In this document: piece by piece, positions 1-10,596 of the stretch
How the letters are laid out: every line of letters begins with the position of its first letter
Position numbering within the stretch: the first letter of the stretch is position 1
From: Acanthochromis polyacanthus
Lineage: Eukaryota > Chordata > Actinopteri > Pomacentridae
Assembly (NCBI RefSeq): GCF_021347895.1
Contig: NC_067113.1
Coordinates: forward strand, 3,764,251 to 3,828,250
Length of the DNA: 64,000 nt
Direction of reading: 5' to 3'
Position numbers and translations under genes: made by a program
Notes under the pieces: generated by a model
Told to the model about the DNA's origin: nothing
Seen by the model: the letters and a program-made list of their open reading frames with translations, nothing else
Databases searched by the model: none

Positions 1-639
1 TGGACCTCCCTCCCTGGACTACCCAGTGACCTGGCCCGCTATCTGAAAGAGGCCCTAGCGTCACCTCTGGCTGCAGCTGCCACACTCGGTGGACCACAGT
101 GAACGCAGGCGCTGTGTGCCCTCTCGACTGCCACCCCCACGGGAGCCTGCCTTCCCCTCTCCCTCTCTGGTTAAGAGTTTCTGGCCATAGTTGACTTTAT
201 AGTTACTTGTGTTAGTTTTGTGAATAACCTGTTTAATTGTTGATCTGCCTGCTGCCTGCTCTGTGTAGTTGTCATTGGGTTCAAGTCCCCCTCAAACCAA
301 AACACACTGTCATTAAAATGGGAAATCTTTCCAATCTCTACCATCCAATCTGACATGACCTAAAATAGTCTGATCCAAGAACAGTCAACTGATTTCAGCA
401 TTGTTAGATGCATTAATACAAATATTTGCAATACAATGGCCGATGAACAAGTGCAATAACTGAGATTGAAAGATGGCGTGCCAATTGTAAAGTTTTTTGT
501 AAAAATGACTTGGTCACAGTCTAGGTGTGAAACAGAGAGTGCAGGCACTCCGAACAGGTGGAGACAGGTCAGGTCCAGCAAAGGTCTTAATTTTATGAAT
601 AAACAAACTGAATTGATCAACAACAGGCTAAGGGAAAAC
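1..639. other. Unassigned sequence at the window edge
   Basis: The first ~160 bases are GC-rich and could be the edge of a repeat or exon that starts outside the window, but no reading frame gives a recognisable protein. The rest is AT-rich with only short random frames. I see nothing that can be named. Confidence 0.4.
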
Positions 640-1345
640 TAGCAGGGTGGAAAGCAACCAAAGGTCAGTCAAAAACTAATAACTTTGGCTAGGAGCTAGA
701 ACCAAGGCTATACTAACAACAGAATTGAACTAAGTAAAAGAAAAACGGCAAAGCTCACAACATGGAATCCTGACTGGAGAAGGAGTAGGCAGTGGGGAGG
801 GAGCCAGATCCTCTTTGGAGGAGGTCAGGTTATTGGCGGAGGTGGCTGGGTTAGACGGAACAGTTGGGGGATCCAGGTTACCTGGCTAAGGCGGACAGGT
901 TATGCAGAATAGTCAGGTCAAAGTGCCCTTCAGACTGCAGGGAAAGGGTGAAGGGGAAAGCGGCGGCTCGGTGGAGCAAGGCAGAACTGCAGGTAGAGCA
1001 AACAGGTATTAATACAGGATTCAAAGCAAAAATACAAAACATGTAATACGGCCTGGCTGACTAACTGCAAAGCTGATGTTAGGATCTGGTGCCAAGTGGA
1101 GTCTAAAGCCAGGCTTTATTGCTGCGATAATTAGTGATGATGCACTGCAGGTGTGCTGGTCCCACAGCTGCCCCAGATGAGCACTGATCACCAGCAGCCA
1201 GAAGCACAGAAAGATGAGTGAGGTTCTGAGGAGAAGAGGAGAGCGAGAGAGGAGAGAGAAATGAGGAGAGAAGGAGGGAAGAGAGAGAGGAAAGAAGGAG
1301 AGGGAGAGAGAAGAAGGCACAAAGGAGGGTCAGGAGGGGTCCTGA
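640..1345. repeat. Probable dispersed repeat, family not identified
   Basis: The text (runs of 'aactaa', 'ggaatcctgac', a long purine-rich GA tract at about 1220-1320) resembles the style of sequence near 31.3-32.4 kb and 4.1-4.65 kb, and looks like a degenerate repeated element. No coding domain or termini were found. The pyrimidine-rich reading frames on the other strand are low-complexity artefacts of the GA tract. Confidence 0.3.
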
Positions 1346-2369
1346 CATGACTTGCCAAAATTTCAAATCCAGTAGGCAAAAAACTAAGCAAAATATACTG
1401 AACTATCCAACAAGAAAGCAGCTGACAGTGAAACAATGTTGGCTGGGTAAAAGAAGTGAGACAAAATGGCAATTCACTCTGACAACTTTCCCTGTCTACA
1501 GGAGACTACAGCAGGGCACAGAGGACTGGCAGGCACTGAGATGACAGAATAATAAAAACTGATGTTGCAACATGAACAGCAGAATACTACAATAATAGAT
1601 TCTGTTGAGCCATTTTTGCCTCGCATCTGAAAGACAGTGCTACAACATTGGCAGAAAACAAATTGTACACTGGCTAACAGACAGAAACTGTTAGTATTCA
1701 CTTGAGGGGTTATGTGGCTCAGCCGTCTGATAGGGAAGAGCAAAGGTTTATTGAATAACCTTGAGCTTATGGTTGCTTCAAACACTGAGACATGGCTTCA
1801 AATAACCACCTTTAAACTTCTGGTCTCTTATCCACCTTCTGAGAAAAAGAAATATATGTGCCACATCATCATTCATCAAGCCTTGTAGGAAAACTCTATT
1901 AGCACTGACAAACCAACAGCTGCATCATGTTGCTGTGGGCAGAAGAAATGGAGTTTTGATATAGTGTTGATTAGCGGTAGATGTGTTCACGTGTGTTTTA
2001 TGGCGTAGATATATCTATTGCTGTCAGTGAAGACAAATCAGTCTTCACAGCACATTGTGGGTTACACAGAAATGTCAGAATTCTATTTGAAAAACATCTC
2101 CAGATTAAACTAAAAATGACATTGAGTCAGTGACTGTTTCTGTCTATCCAACTTTCTACTTCTACTCAGTGGTTCAGTTAAAAGCACTATTATCAGTATT
2201 CAGTGACATGCAAAGAAGTTTTTTGGAAGGGTTTCTTTTGCACTTTTAGCTGATACTTGTTTTTTTCTCTTCACACAGTGTATGAAACACTGTCAGACTT
2301 CACATGATCATCCACTGTTCAGACTTAAGTTTAACAGGGAACTTTACTATTCTGTAAGTGACCCTAGAC
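1346..2369. other. No recognisable feature
   Basis: AT-rich sequence with no long or motif-bearing reading frame and no inverted or tandem repeat that I can see. Confidence 0.4.
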
Positions 2370-2470
2370 CAGAGGTGGGCAAACATTTTGGCTCAGGGGC
2401 CACATTGACTTGAAATTCAACAGACGGGCCAGATCAGCATCAGATAGTTGGAAACTGTGCAAATTATGAA
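2370..2470 (+). mobile_element. hAT-type element end (remnant)
   Basis: The start CAGAGGTGGGCAAAC followed by 'ttttggctcaggggccacatt' is the typical terminus of a widespread vertebrate hAT (Charlie-like) family. Only the terminal ~100 bases are present before the Tc1-type terminus begins at 2474, so this is a truncated remnant with no transposase. Confidence 0.5.
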
Positions 2471-2499
2471 TTACACTCAACAGAAATATAAACGCAACA

Positions 2500-3585
2500 G
2501 GGATCAGCTCTGAGCCCCTTCTTGTTTGCTATGGTGATGGACAGGATGACAGACGAGGTTAGACAGGAGTCTCCATGGACTATGATGTTTGCAGATGACA
2601 TTGTGATCTACAATGAGAGCAGGGAACAGGTGGAGGAGAAGCTAGAGGCGTGGGAGGTTTGCCCTGGAAAGGAGAGGAATGAAGGTTAAGCCGCAGCAAG
2701 ACGGAAGTATCTGTGTGTGAATGAGAGGGACCCAAGTGGAAGAGTGAGGTTACAGGGAGAAGAGATCAAGAAGGTGGAGGATTTTAAGTACTTAGGGTCA
2801 ACAGTCCAGAGCAATGGAGAGTGTGGAAAAGAGGCAAAGAAGTGTGTACGGGCAGGCTGGAATGGCTGGAGAAAAGTGTCAGGTGTGATAGAAGAGTTTC
2901 AGCTAAAATGAAAGGAAAGGTTTACAAAACTGTGGTGAGACCAGCCATGTTGTTTGGTCTGGAGACAGTGTCCCTGAGGAAAAGACAGGAGGCAGAGCTG
3001 GAGGTAGCAGAACTGAAGATGTGAGATTCTCTTTGGGAGTGACCAGGATGGATAGAATCAGGAAATGAGTACATCAGAGGGACAGCACATGTTAGAGCAG
3101 GGGTGTCAAACTCAGTTCTGGAGGGCCACTGTCCTGCATGTTTTAGATGTTTCCCTCTTCCAACACACCTGATTCAACAATGATCAGCTTATCAAGCTCA
3201 GCAGAAGCCTGATAACAAGCCTGATCATTGTAATCAGCTGTGTTGGAAGAGGGAAACCTCTAAACATTGCAGGGATAGCGGCCCTCCAGGAATGGATCTT
3301 GACACCCTGTGTTAGAGGCTTTGGAGATAAAGTCAGAGAGGCCAGACTGAGATGGTTCGGACATGTCCAGGAGAGAGAGAGTGAATATATTGGTAGAAGG
3401 ATGCTGAGTTTCCCACTGCCAGGCAGGAGGCCTAGAGGAAAACCCAAAGAGGAGGTTTATGGATGTGGTTAAAGAGGACATGAAGTAGTTGGTGTGAGAG
3501 AAGAGGATGCAGAAGACAGGGTTAGATGGAGGCAAACTGATTCGCTGTGGCGACCCCTGGAGGGAAAAGCCGAAAGGAAAAGAAG
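2500..3585 (+). pseudogene. RTE-type non-LTR retrotransposon, 3' part of reverse transcriptase (5'-truncated)
   Basis: Translating the plus strand in shifting frames gives the reverse-transcriptase catalytic segment (FADDIVIY at about 2590), then a 'DFKYLGS' motif (2780), 'MKGKVYKTVVRPAMLFG' (2910), 'ARLRWFGHV' (3345) and a C-terminal 'RWRQLIRCGDPW' (about 3520-3560), which is the usual order at the end of RTE-like polymerases. The first third of the protein, including the endonuclease, is absent, as expected for 5' truncation during reverse transcription. Several frameshifts and stops make it non-functional. Almost exact 18-bp target repeats flank it (2482-2499 and 3586-3603), fixing both ends. 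It is interrupted by a hAT MITE at 3098. The precise RTE subclade is uncertain. Confidence 0.75.
3098..3309. mobile_element. 212-bp hAT-type MITE
   Basis: It begins CAGGGGTGTCAAACTCA and ends with the complement-related GACACCCTG. Inside, the ends continue as imperfect inverted repeats ('ctggagggcc' near the left, 'ggccctccagg' near the right; 'ttccctcttccaacac' against 'gtgttggaagagggaa'). An exact 8-bp target duplication TGTTAGAG (3090-3097 and 3310-3317) is the hAT signature. No coding capacity. It interrupts the RTE-type LINE between the 'RGTAHV' and 'ARLRWFG' parts. Confidence 0.85.
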
Positions 3586-3934
3586 AGAAATATAAATGCA
3601 ACACTTTTGTTTTTGCTCCCATTTTTTATGAGATGAACTCAAAGATCTAAAACTTTTTCCACAGTACACAATATCACCATTCTCAAATGTTCACAAATCT
3701 GTCTAAATCTTGTGATAGTGAGCACTTCTTTGCTGAGATAATCCATCCCCCTCACAGGTGTGCCATATCAAGATGCTGATTAGACACCATGATTAGTGCA
3801 CAGTGAGTTACCACAGAAAAAGCCAGGATTGCTCCCAAACCTCCTGATTACTACTCCACCTCCGACACTGGTTCTACAACTGAAATTGTTAAATTAAATG
3901 TCAAAAGGAGATAATTGGGTAAATGTTTATTCAT

Positions 3935-5105
3935 GGACAGGGTCTCAAGGCATAGCTGGGGCGAGCACGGCATCTGGCTTCGGGACCTCAGCATTGCATC
4001 TCTGCTTTTTGCAGATGATGTGGTTCTGTTGGCTTCATCAGGACTGTGACTCAGTGCACACTGGAAACCATTTGCCAGCAAAGTGTGAAGCGGCGGGAAT
4101 ACGGATCAGCACCTGTTACGGTTTGTGTGGTAGAACCCAGGCGCAGACACTAACAGACAGCAGGTGTGAAGGGGAAGGGAGTTTATTCAATGAAGCCAAA
4201 AAACCAACAGCTGACAATAAAATGAGGGACATGTACTCACACAACAGAGAGAAACTTCTCCTTAAAGGGAAGAACAGGCTGCAGGCAAGTCCAAAAAACA
4301 ACTGAGTCCCAAAAAGGCTGAATCCACAAAAGGAGAAAACCAGTAGCTTCTAAAAGCTGAAAGTATCCAGAGAAGGTGTGGGGAAACGGCATGTGGGTCA
4401 GTCCAAAACCAATGCTCCAGCACCAACTGAGGGAGCAGAGGGCTTTGAAGGAAGAGGAGGGAAGCAGGTGAATAGAGTTGGCTGATTACTCCAGCTGAAG
4501 CCCATGCAGCACTCAGCTGTGAGCCAGGAGAGCGGCGGGAGAGAGAGAGACAGGAAGGAAAACCGGGCAGGAGCTGGAGTGAATCATGATAGCACTCTGA
4601 GTCTGAGGCCCATGGTCTGTGCGACATCTAGTAGTAATGTGGCCATTGTAACGGACTGTCATGGTGAAGCTGGAGTTAAGTCGAAACTCTCAAGTTTACC
4701 AGTTCATCTAACATTCCAACCCCTCCTTCGTCTCTTTGAGCTTGGGTAGTGACTGAAAAAATGAGCAGCAACTCTACTCTGAGCTGTGGTGGGACCTCAG
4801 GATAGAGGTGCTGCTCCTTCACAGTGAAAGGAGCCAGCTGAGGCGGCTTGGACATTCTGATTCAGGTGCTTCTGGGGAGACTTCTTTTGGAGGTTTTTCA
4901 AGCACATCCGCCTGGAGGAGATCCCAGAGTAGAGTAAGAAACCCACTGGATTGATTATGTATCTCATCTAGCCTGAGAATGCTTGGCATACCCAGGAAGT
5001 ACTGGAAAGCATTGCAGAGGTGAGGGACATCTGGAATGACCTGCCTCGTCTGCTGCCTCTGCAACCCGACCCCGGATAAGCGGAAGAAAATGGATGGATG
5101 GAGAA
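3935..5105 (+). pseudogene. Rex3-like LINE (RTE clade), 3' half, broken
   Basis: The left block (3935-4110) encodes the reverse-transcriptase core 'SLLFADDVVLLAS' (about 3995-4035). The right block (about 4657-5105) encodes the C-terminal part, with 'ERSQLRRLGH' (4830) and 'LLPLQPDPG' (5055), and ends in the 'cggaagaaaatggatggatgg' tail. A GATG-type 3' repeat is characteristic of fish Rex3. The polymerase segment between the blocks is missing and replaced by unrelated sequence at 4110-4655. Multiple stops and frameshifts show an old, dead copy. The assignment comes from remembered Rex3 features. Confidence 0.7.
4110..4655. repeat. Unidentified insertion inside the Rex3 copy
   Basis: About 545 bases starting 'tgttacggtttgtgtggtag' and ending 'ccattgtaac' interrupt the LINE. 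The sequence is purine-rich and includes a run of 'gagagagaga' near 4540. Its composition resembles the repeats at 640-1345 and 31310-32430. The edges GTTAC...GTAAC are a possible short inverted repeat or solo-LTR-like ends, but no clear target duplication was found and a Rex3 segment was lost at the site. Confidence 0.35.
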
Positions 5106-5559
5106 GATAATTGTCTGTGCTTGGATCTCCTTTGTGTTTTGTTTGGACCCACAAAGAGTAAGGTTGCAAGGTAGCACAGATCTTTGGTTTAATTTTAATT
5201 TTGATGAGCCAAAAAGACTGTAACTGTTCAAAATGTACTACTTTTATTACATTTATAGTCAGTGGCATAAGAACTGCTCACAACTTTTACTTGAGTAGAC
5301 GGGCTAAAGTATTCCATTCGATCAAGACTTCAATAAAGATACAATAAACTACTTTTTGCAAGAGGTTACAAGCCTACAAGGTCTGGAAGTACTGATTTGA
5401 TCTCTAATAAGTGTCTTATGAGCTCATTCTTTAAATTTAAAATCTCCATTTTGAAAGTAATAATATTTGCTGCTACATGAATGTTGCATGTTTAAAGTTG
5501 CAGCATTTAATTACTGAATAATCTGAAATGTAGAGGAACTAAAATATACTATAGCATTA
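5106..5559. other. No recognisable feature
   Basis: AT-rich, no supported reading frame or repeat. Confidence 0.4.
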
Positions 5560-5797
5560 AAAAAAAAGTACTGATATATACGATATTTGAACTTGATCCT
5601 TTAGTCATTTGTCTCTAAATATTGGATTGTTGGGATTTCTGTTCACTGCAATTCTTGTGGTCTTTATCTTACTATGTTAAGCACTTTGAGATGGCATATG
5701 TTGTTGAGTCTACGCTCTATATATGAAACTAAATTGAATCAAATTGAAATAATAAGTGCTCCAAATGCTAATTATAATATTGCTTCTCTGTAGTGTT
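5560..5797 (+). repeat. 235-bp direct repeat, copy 1
   Basis: From 'aaaaaagtactgatatata' to 'cttctctgtagtgtt' this block matches 8505-8742 in the same orientation at roughly 90 percent by eye. The middle ('cactttgagatggcatatg', 'gaaactaaattgaatcaaattg') resembles the 3' tail of a fish LINE with an AATTGAATC-type end. Similarity continues ~70 bases past that tail, so the unit is more than a LINE tail. Confidence 0.8.
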
Positions 5798-7480
5798 TTG
5801 GGGTTGTGAACAGGCTGTTGCATTCTGTGATTACATACTACTTTAATTTGAAAAAATGCTGATTCACATAAATGAATGCTCAAGCAGAACACTTAGTTAA
5901 CAGTCTGTTTAACCAAAGTGCAAATAGGTTTCATTGCTACCACTTTTATGCAGTGACAAGTCAACATTACCTTGGATAGAGGACTCTGAACCACATCATG
6001 CCAATATTTTGCTTGTGGCGCCTTTTCTGCTTCAGTGACTATTCCCTGAAGCAACAATATTTTCTAGTCTGATCCTGTTCTGTGTGTGCTGCAATTGCTT
6101 AGGCTGGGTGTAATTTTTTGCAGACAGGTTAAGATCCAACAGCTTTGTTTCACTTTCAGTTTTCACTTTCAGCTCAGTTTTCTGGAAGGAAATAACAGCT
6201 TTTACCTGCTTTGTCAGCCTTTGGATAAGGTTCAAGTACCAATGCTTCTTCAACAGAATTGGCTTTTCTTTCTTTTTTCCAACAGCACTGAAAATTACCT
6301 CAGTTTCTGCATCACTGAACATCTTCTATTCCACTGTTTCAGTGTGCCACTTGGCTTCAAAGGATGATTGAGGTGAGTGATGATCTCTATGTGTATTTCG
6401 GCATTTATGAGCCCAGCCACCATTGTATTTATTCAGGACAGATACATTCCATGAACTCTCTCCATTACAGTTGAATGGATTTCAGCAGCATTCATACGGA
6501 TTGCTCTGATATACTGAATCTTTTTCAGTGTGCTTAAATTAGTATAATATAAACAATTTATGAAGATTTCAAGAACAAAACCTGTCAATTCTCATATAAC
6601 CTTTGAATAGAGCCTGTTTGATGCATTCTGCTACAGCAAAACAGACATGTTTGGTACTTTACTAAATTCCTTTCCTGTGACTGATTTGGTAGATGTGGTT
6701 ATGCTAATCATATGTCGATGGTATGAAATGAAAAATTCCCCTTCTTGTTACCAGAACCCTCAGAATGCAACATATGCACTTTTACTATATGGAAATGAGC
6801 AAAGTGCTTCCTAACTGTGAATATTAGAGAGTAGATTGAATATAAAAATGCCATTTCACTGACCTTAATTTAACTGGGTATTTTTTATTGACCTTGATTT
6901 AGTTGCCGCTTCTTTGCATTTGCCTGGAGCCGCTGAGGGTGAGATGTCACTACAATAAATTTGATCCCATAAGTGGTCCAAATGATGTTGTCATTTTTAT
7001 GGAAAGCCAACATTAGGACAAAGGATTTGATATAATCTAAATATGCAGTATTACCTAGCTGTATTGCATAATTAATCAATTAGAATTAATTATTATTATT
7101 ACTAGAATCCATATGACAGTGATGATAATCATTTGTGTAATTTTTTGTACATATTTTATTTATAGTACAGTGTGAGAATTAGGGGTTTAAACAGCAGACA
7201 GCATTTTTTCAGGTTTTATTGCCCCTCATGCTAAAGCTAATCAAAGCAGTATTTTAAAAGAGGCTTCCGCGATTGTTTTGTCATCAAACAGTGCACATAT
7301 TTAGTACATGTACCTTACTGCAACTATATGCAAATGCAGATGAAGATGCAAAGTTAATACATATAGCTAAATGTAGCTCACTTAAACATTTAGTTAGCTC
7401 ACAATAATAAATGGACTGAATAAGGAGCAAAGTTGAGCCTTGATTTTACTCCCTCATGAATGTACACATGTCATAGTGGT
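5798..7480. other. No recognisable feature
   Basis: AT-rich sequence. The reading frames in 6030-6370 overlap on both strands and contain no motif. No tandem or inverted structure stands out. Confidence 0.4.
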
Positions 7481-8340
7481 GCCTGCTTAGAGGGACTGTG
7501 TTCCACACAAGCACAGTGGATTATTTTCATGTATTTCACACATGTAGCTACTGCGAGCATTCACACTACTACCTTTGTTGTGTAGTCACTGTTTGGATTG
7601 CTTCTGTGGACACAAGGTTTGGTGCTTCACGTAACGTCTATCGAGTGGTCCGCATGGACTCCTGCAGGCTTGAGAAAATGATGAAATGTATGCCATGCAG
7701 ACACTCGGGTACTTGTGAAAAAGACAATAACTGCCTCTCCACCAAAGATTAACAACAATGTAGCGCCCTCTAGACCCAAGCCTTTTCATATGGTGCGCTC
7801 CCCAGTTCTTTTTACAACTATCAAATGGTAAATTAATGATGTGAAGTAACAAATGTTGATGCGCTATTATTTTTTTAAATAGTAGCCTCTGTTCTGATAC
7901 TTAACGGTTTTATGTACAATATAGATACCCTTTAAGCTAATTTTTGTCATTCTAATGCACTCTCTAAAAAGGAACCCAAACACTTTCAAGAGAAGGCACC
8001 AAGTAAGCATTGATTATTTACTGTAGTAAATGCAATTAAATATGTACAAATATATGAAAATAAAAAAAAACAATAATAAAGGACATCATAAAATCAATAA
8101 TAGTATTCAAAAGGGAATACTAGACACTTTTGGGTTCGATCACAGTCTGATATGACCTCTTAACTCTCCGTCAGACTAGCAACTTGACGCAATTTTGTCC
8201 TTTATGACTGGCTCAAATCATGAAATTAAACAAACCGAAATAAAATGGGTACCCTTAAGTCAAAACCGTTGCAGGCTTGTTTCTTCGCTCGTGAGCGGTG
8301 CAAAAACTGTCTAGCGCAAAAAAAAAAAAAAACCCACACA
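7481..8340. other. Possible old MITE-like sequence, otherwise nothing
   Basis: The part 7600-7850 ('gtaacgtctatcgagtggtccgc', 'gcgccctctagaccc') is less AT-rich than its flanks, has overlapping open frames on both strands, and may be an internal part of a degraded DNA element. No termini, target repeat or known domain was found. 7860-8340 is AT-rich with a poly-A run at 8318. Confidence 0.3.
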
Positions 8341-8344
8341 CACT

Positions 8345-8504
8345 CACTGCAGGAGCTACGTTGACGTCCCTGAAGCGACGGCAGATGGTGGCGGGCGTCA
8401 GCGGCGACGGCGGTAGACGAGACCTCCGTGGCGGGTGGCGATAGACAAGACCTCCCGGGTGTCTACGGCGTCGGCGGTAGACGAAACAATCACAATGGAT
8501 TGTT
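8345..8504. repeat. CpG-rich minisatellite, left block
   Basis: Imperfect copies of a unit close to 'ggcggtagacgagacctccg' occur here (e.g. 8410-8430, 8440-8460, 8473-8490). The block is markedly GC- and CpG-rich compared with its surroundings. The array resumes at 8743 after an inserted 235-bp repeat. Confidence 0.65.
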
Positions 8505-8742
8505 GAAAAAAGTACTGATGTATATGATATTTGAACCTGATCCTTTAGTCATTTGTCTCTAAATATTGGATTGTTGGGATTTCTGTTCTCTGCAATTCTT
8601 GAGGTCTTTATCTTACTATGTTAAGCACTTTGAGATTAGATATGTTGTGAGTCTACGCTCTATATATGAAATAAATTGAATCAAATTGAAATAATAAGTG
8701 GCTCCAAATGCCAAAATATAATATTTCTTCTCTGCAGCGTTG
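8505..8742 (+). repeat. 235-bp direct repeat, copy 2
   Basis: Matches 5560-5797 (see that entry) from 'aaaaaagtactgatgtata' to 'cttctctgcagcgtt'. It sits inside the CpG-rich minisatellite, dividing it into two blocks, which indicates insertion or a gene-conversion-like copying event rather than common ancestry of a long duplicated region. Confidence 0.8.
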
Positions 8743-8860
8743 GCCGTAGGCGAGACCTGCCGAGCAGCAGCTACGTCGGCAGTGAACGAGACCCCGTGGC
8801 GTCGTCGGCGTTCGTGGTAGACGGGGCGTTCGTGGTAGACGGGACCTCCGTGGCGTAGTC
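8743..8860. repeat. CpG-rich minisatellite, right block
   Basis: Further units of the same type: 'gccgtaggcgagacctgcc', 'ggcagtgaacgagaccccg', then two near-identical 'gttcgtggtagacggg' units (8810-8845) and 'acctccgtggcg'. Confidence 0.6.
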
Positions 8861-8924
8861 TGTTCGCAGCTAACTGGCCAGTCTTCCTGATGCAAGCGCT
8901 GTGGGAGCGCTCCGTGAGTGAAAC

Positions 8925-8952
8925 CCCAGGTGGCTAACGCTAGCCACCTGGG
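8925..8952. repeat. Perfect 12-bp hairpin
   Basis: CCCAGGTGGCTA (8925-8936) and TAGCCACCTGGG (8941-8952) are exact reverse complements around the 4-base loop ACGC. It may be part of a degraded foldback or MITE; no flanking duplication was found. Confidence 0.6.
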
Positions 8953-9776
8953 CTACATTAGCTTTTAGCTGCTCCAGTTGTGAAAACGTTTTTCCAACAT
9001 CTCCTCCTCCAACTGGAAAATAAACTGCGACACTGGGCTGAACGGTCGCTGTTAGACTCACTGTCCGTGTGGTCTTTACGTCCGTTGCTCCACCAGCTTC
9101 CTGCCCGTACAGTTCATTTTTCGTTGTCCTCCGTCCTTCTTCTGCCCTGCAATCCACCTTCACTCTGCCCCTCCTTCCTGTACTTCCACATCCTCTCGAC
9201 CTTTCACACTCGGTGACAAATGGTACCTTCTTACATACAGAAACTCAACATATATATTTGTTACTTATAAACACTTTTTTTTCACAAACAAAATACACAT
9301 TTGACATTAAAATAAATACATAAACGAAATTTAAAAAAACGCACACAAATGAAATGAGTGCTTCTTTTTTTTTTTCTAACCGGTTACAACAATATGACAT
9401 ACTGCCTGAAATTGCATATGTTCTGTTCATGTCACCAAAACAGATATAACCCATCAGGTTATGGACACAGGGTATCTGGAGGTTGTTGTGACTCAGTCTG
9501 GCCTGCGAAGGGCCAGTGATGATCAGGCAATTGGTCAAACATATAGTCAAAAATCAATTCTGGATCAAAAGTTGAAGTCCTAAAATATTTTCAAGAAAGA
9601 ATCTTTAAGCAGTCTTCAAAGTATGATGCAAATAATGTTTATTCAATACAGACACTGTCAGAACAAACATGAACAAAATCTGGAGATTTTAACTGATTAC
9701 ATGAAGCATTACATAATCTTATATACCTTCTTCCTAAACACTCCTCTGTCTTTGTGGAAGGCAACAACCCATCGTC
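8953..9776. other. No recognisable feature
   Basis: Moderately GC-rich at 8960-9220, then AT-rich. The opposing reading frames at 8870-9320 have no motif. The left end of the piggyBac element begins at 9777. Confidence 0.4.
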
Positions 9777-10596
9777 TTAACACTAGGAAGACTGCGAGGG
9801 GATCTACTGGTGTTTTATTACCTTTAAGGACTGAAGAGGGATCATTTAATCCTCCTGTCCTGCTCTGTCTGCCCCGGAATGTGCATTATGCTAATCATGT
9901 GGCAACTTCTTGCAGGGAGAACAGTGGAAGGTGTGAACGGTGTGTGTGGGCGGGGGTGGGAGGAAATATGCTCCCCCTTCCCAGGGAGGATTCTCCTCCT
10001 GCCTTGGGATGTGGACTGATCATTACGCTAATTATGTGGCAGCTTCTGGTTTTACCCAGCACACATCTTTCAGCAAGCCTCCTTAGCATAAGCCTGAACC
10101 CTACTCAGGTTCCATACCTTATAGTTGTTGATCTGTGCTTGTTTACTGGTGACAATGCACTGGACATAAATTCTAAATTTTTTGTATTGTACTGTGCTTT
10201 CAATTTATTCCGATGTTGTAAAACACCCTGTGTACTCGTACTGTGAAGGGTGCTATGCAAATAAAACTTTACTTACTTACTAACCAAGAGAAATTAGCCA
10301 AAAAGGAAGAACTAGCTTTTACAGCAACTGAAACTTCATTGCTTCTGACTCTGCCCTTCTTCTTGAAAGCTTGAATGTTCCTGGGTTTTTCTGTAAATAT
10401 TTTGCATTGCTTAGGATGGATAACCACATATTTATCTTTTTTGTTGAGTGCAAATAAGTAAGAGACACAAAAATAAGAGGATGAAAAATGCTTATTCTAA
10501 TAGTTTATTTATATTTTTGAATCAACACTGTAGAAAGCACAAACAATATTTACACAATTTACACATTTACCGTGTGTGTGTCATCACACAACTTTT

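Larger units (their letters stand above)
2474..3810 (+). mobile_element. Tc1-like element 5' end, split by an RTE-type LINE
   Basis: The terminus CACTCAACAGAAATATAAACG (2474 onwards, preceded by TA) and the continuation 3586-3810 ('caacacttttgtttttgctcc', 'gataatccatcc', 'gatgctgattagacaccatg') match the left end of the Tc1 copy that begins at 34179. The two pieces are separated by a 1.1-kb LINE insertion. The element stops near 3805 before its transposase frame, so it is a 5' fragment. Confidence 0.75.

Noticed and set aside
1021..1472. Three overlapping Leu/Ser-rich minus-strand frames
   Set aside because: All arise from the GA-rich tract near 1220-1320.
7498..7852. Overlapping frames on both strands suggesting a small cysteine-rich gene
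   Set aside because: Opposing frames of equal length, no signal peptide or family motif; more like a degraded DNA element.
9623..10246. 207-codon plus-strand reading frame
   Set aside because: It crosses the piggyBac left end, has no domain and is explained by the element's subterminal sequence.
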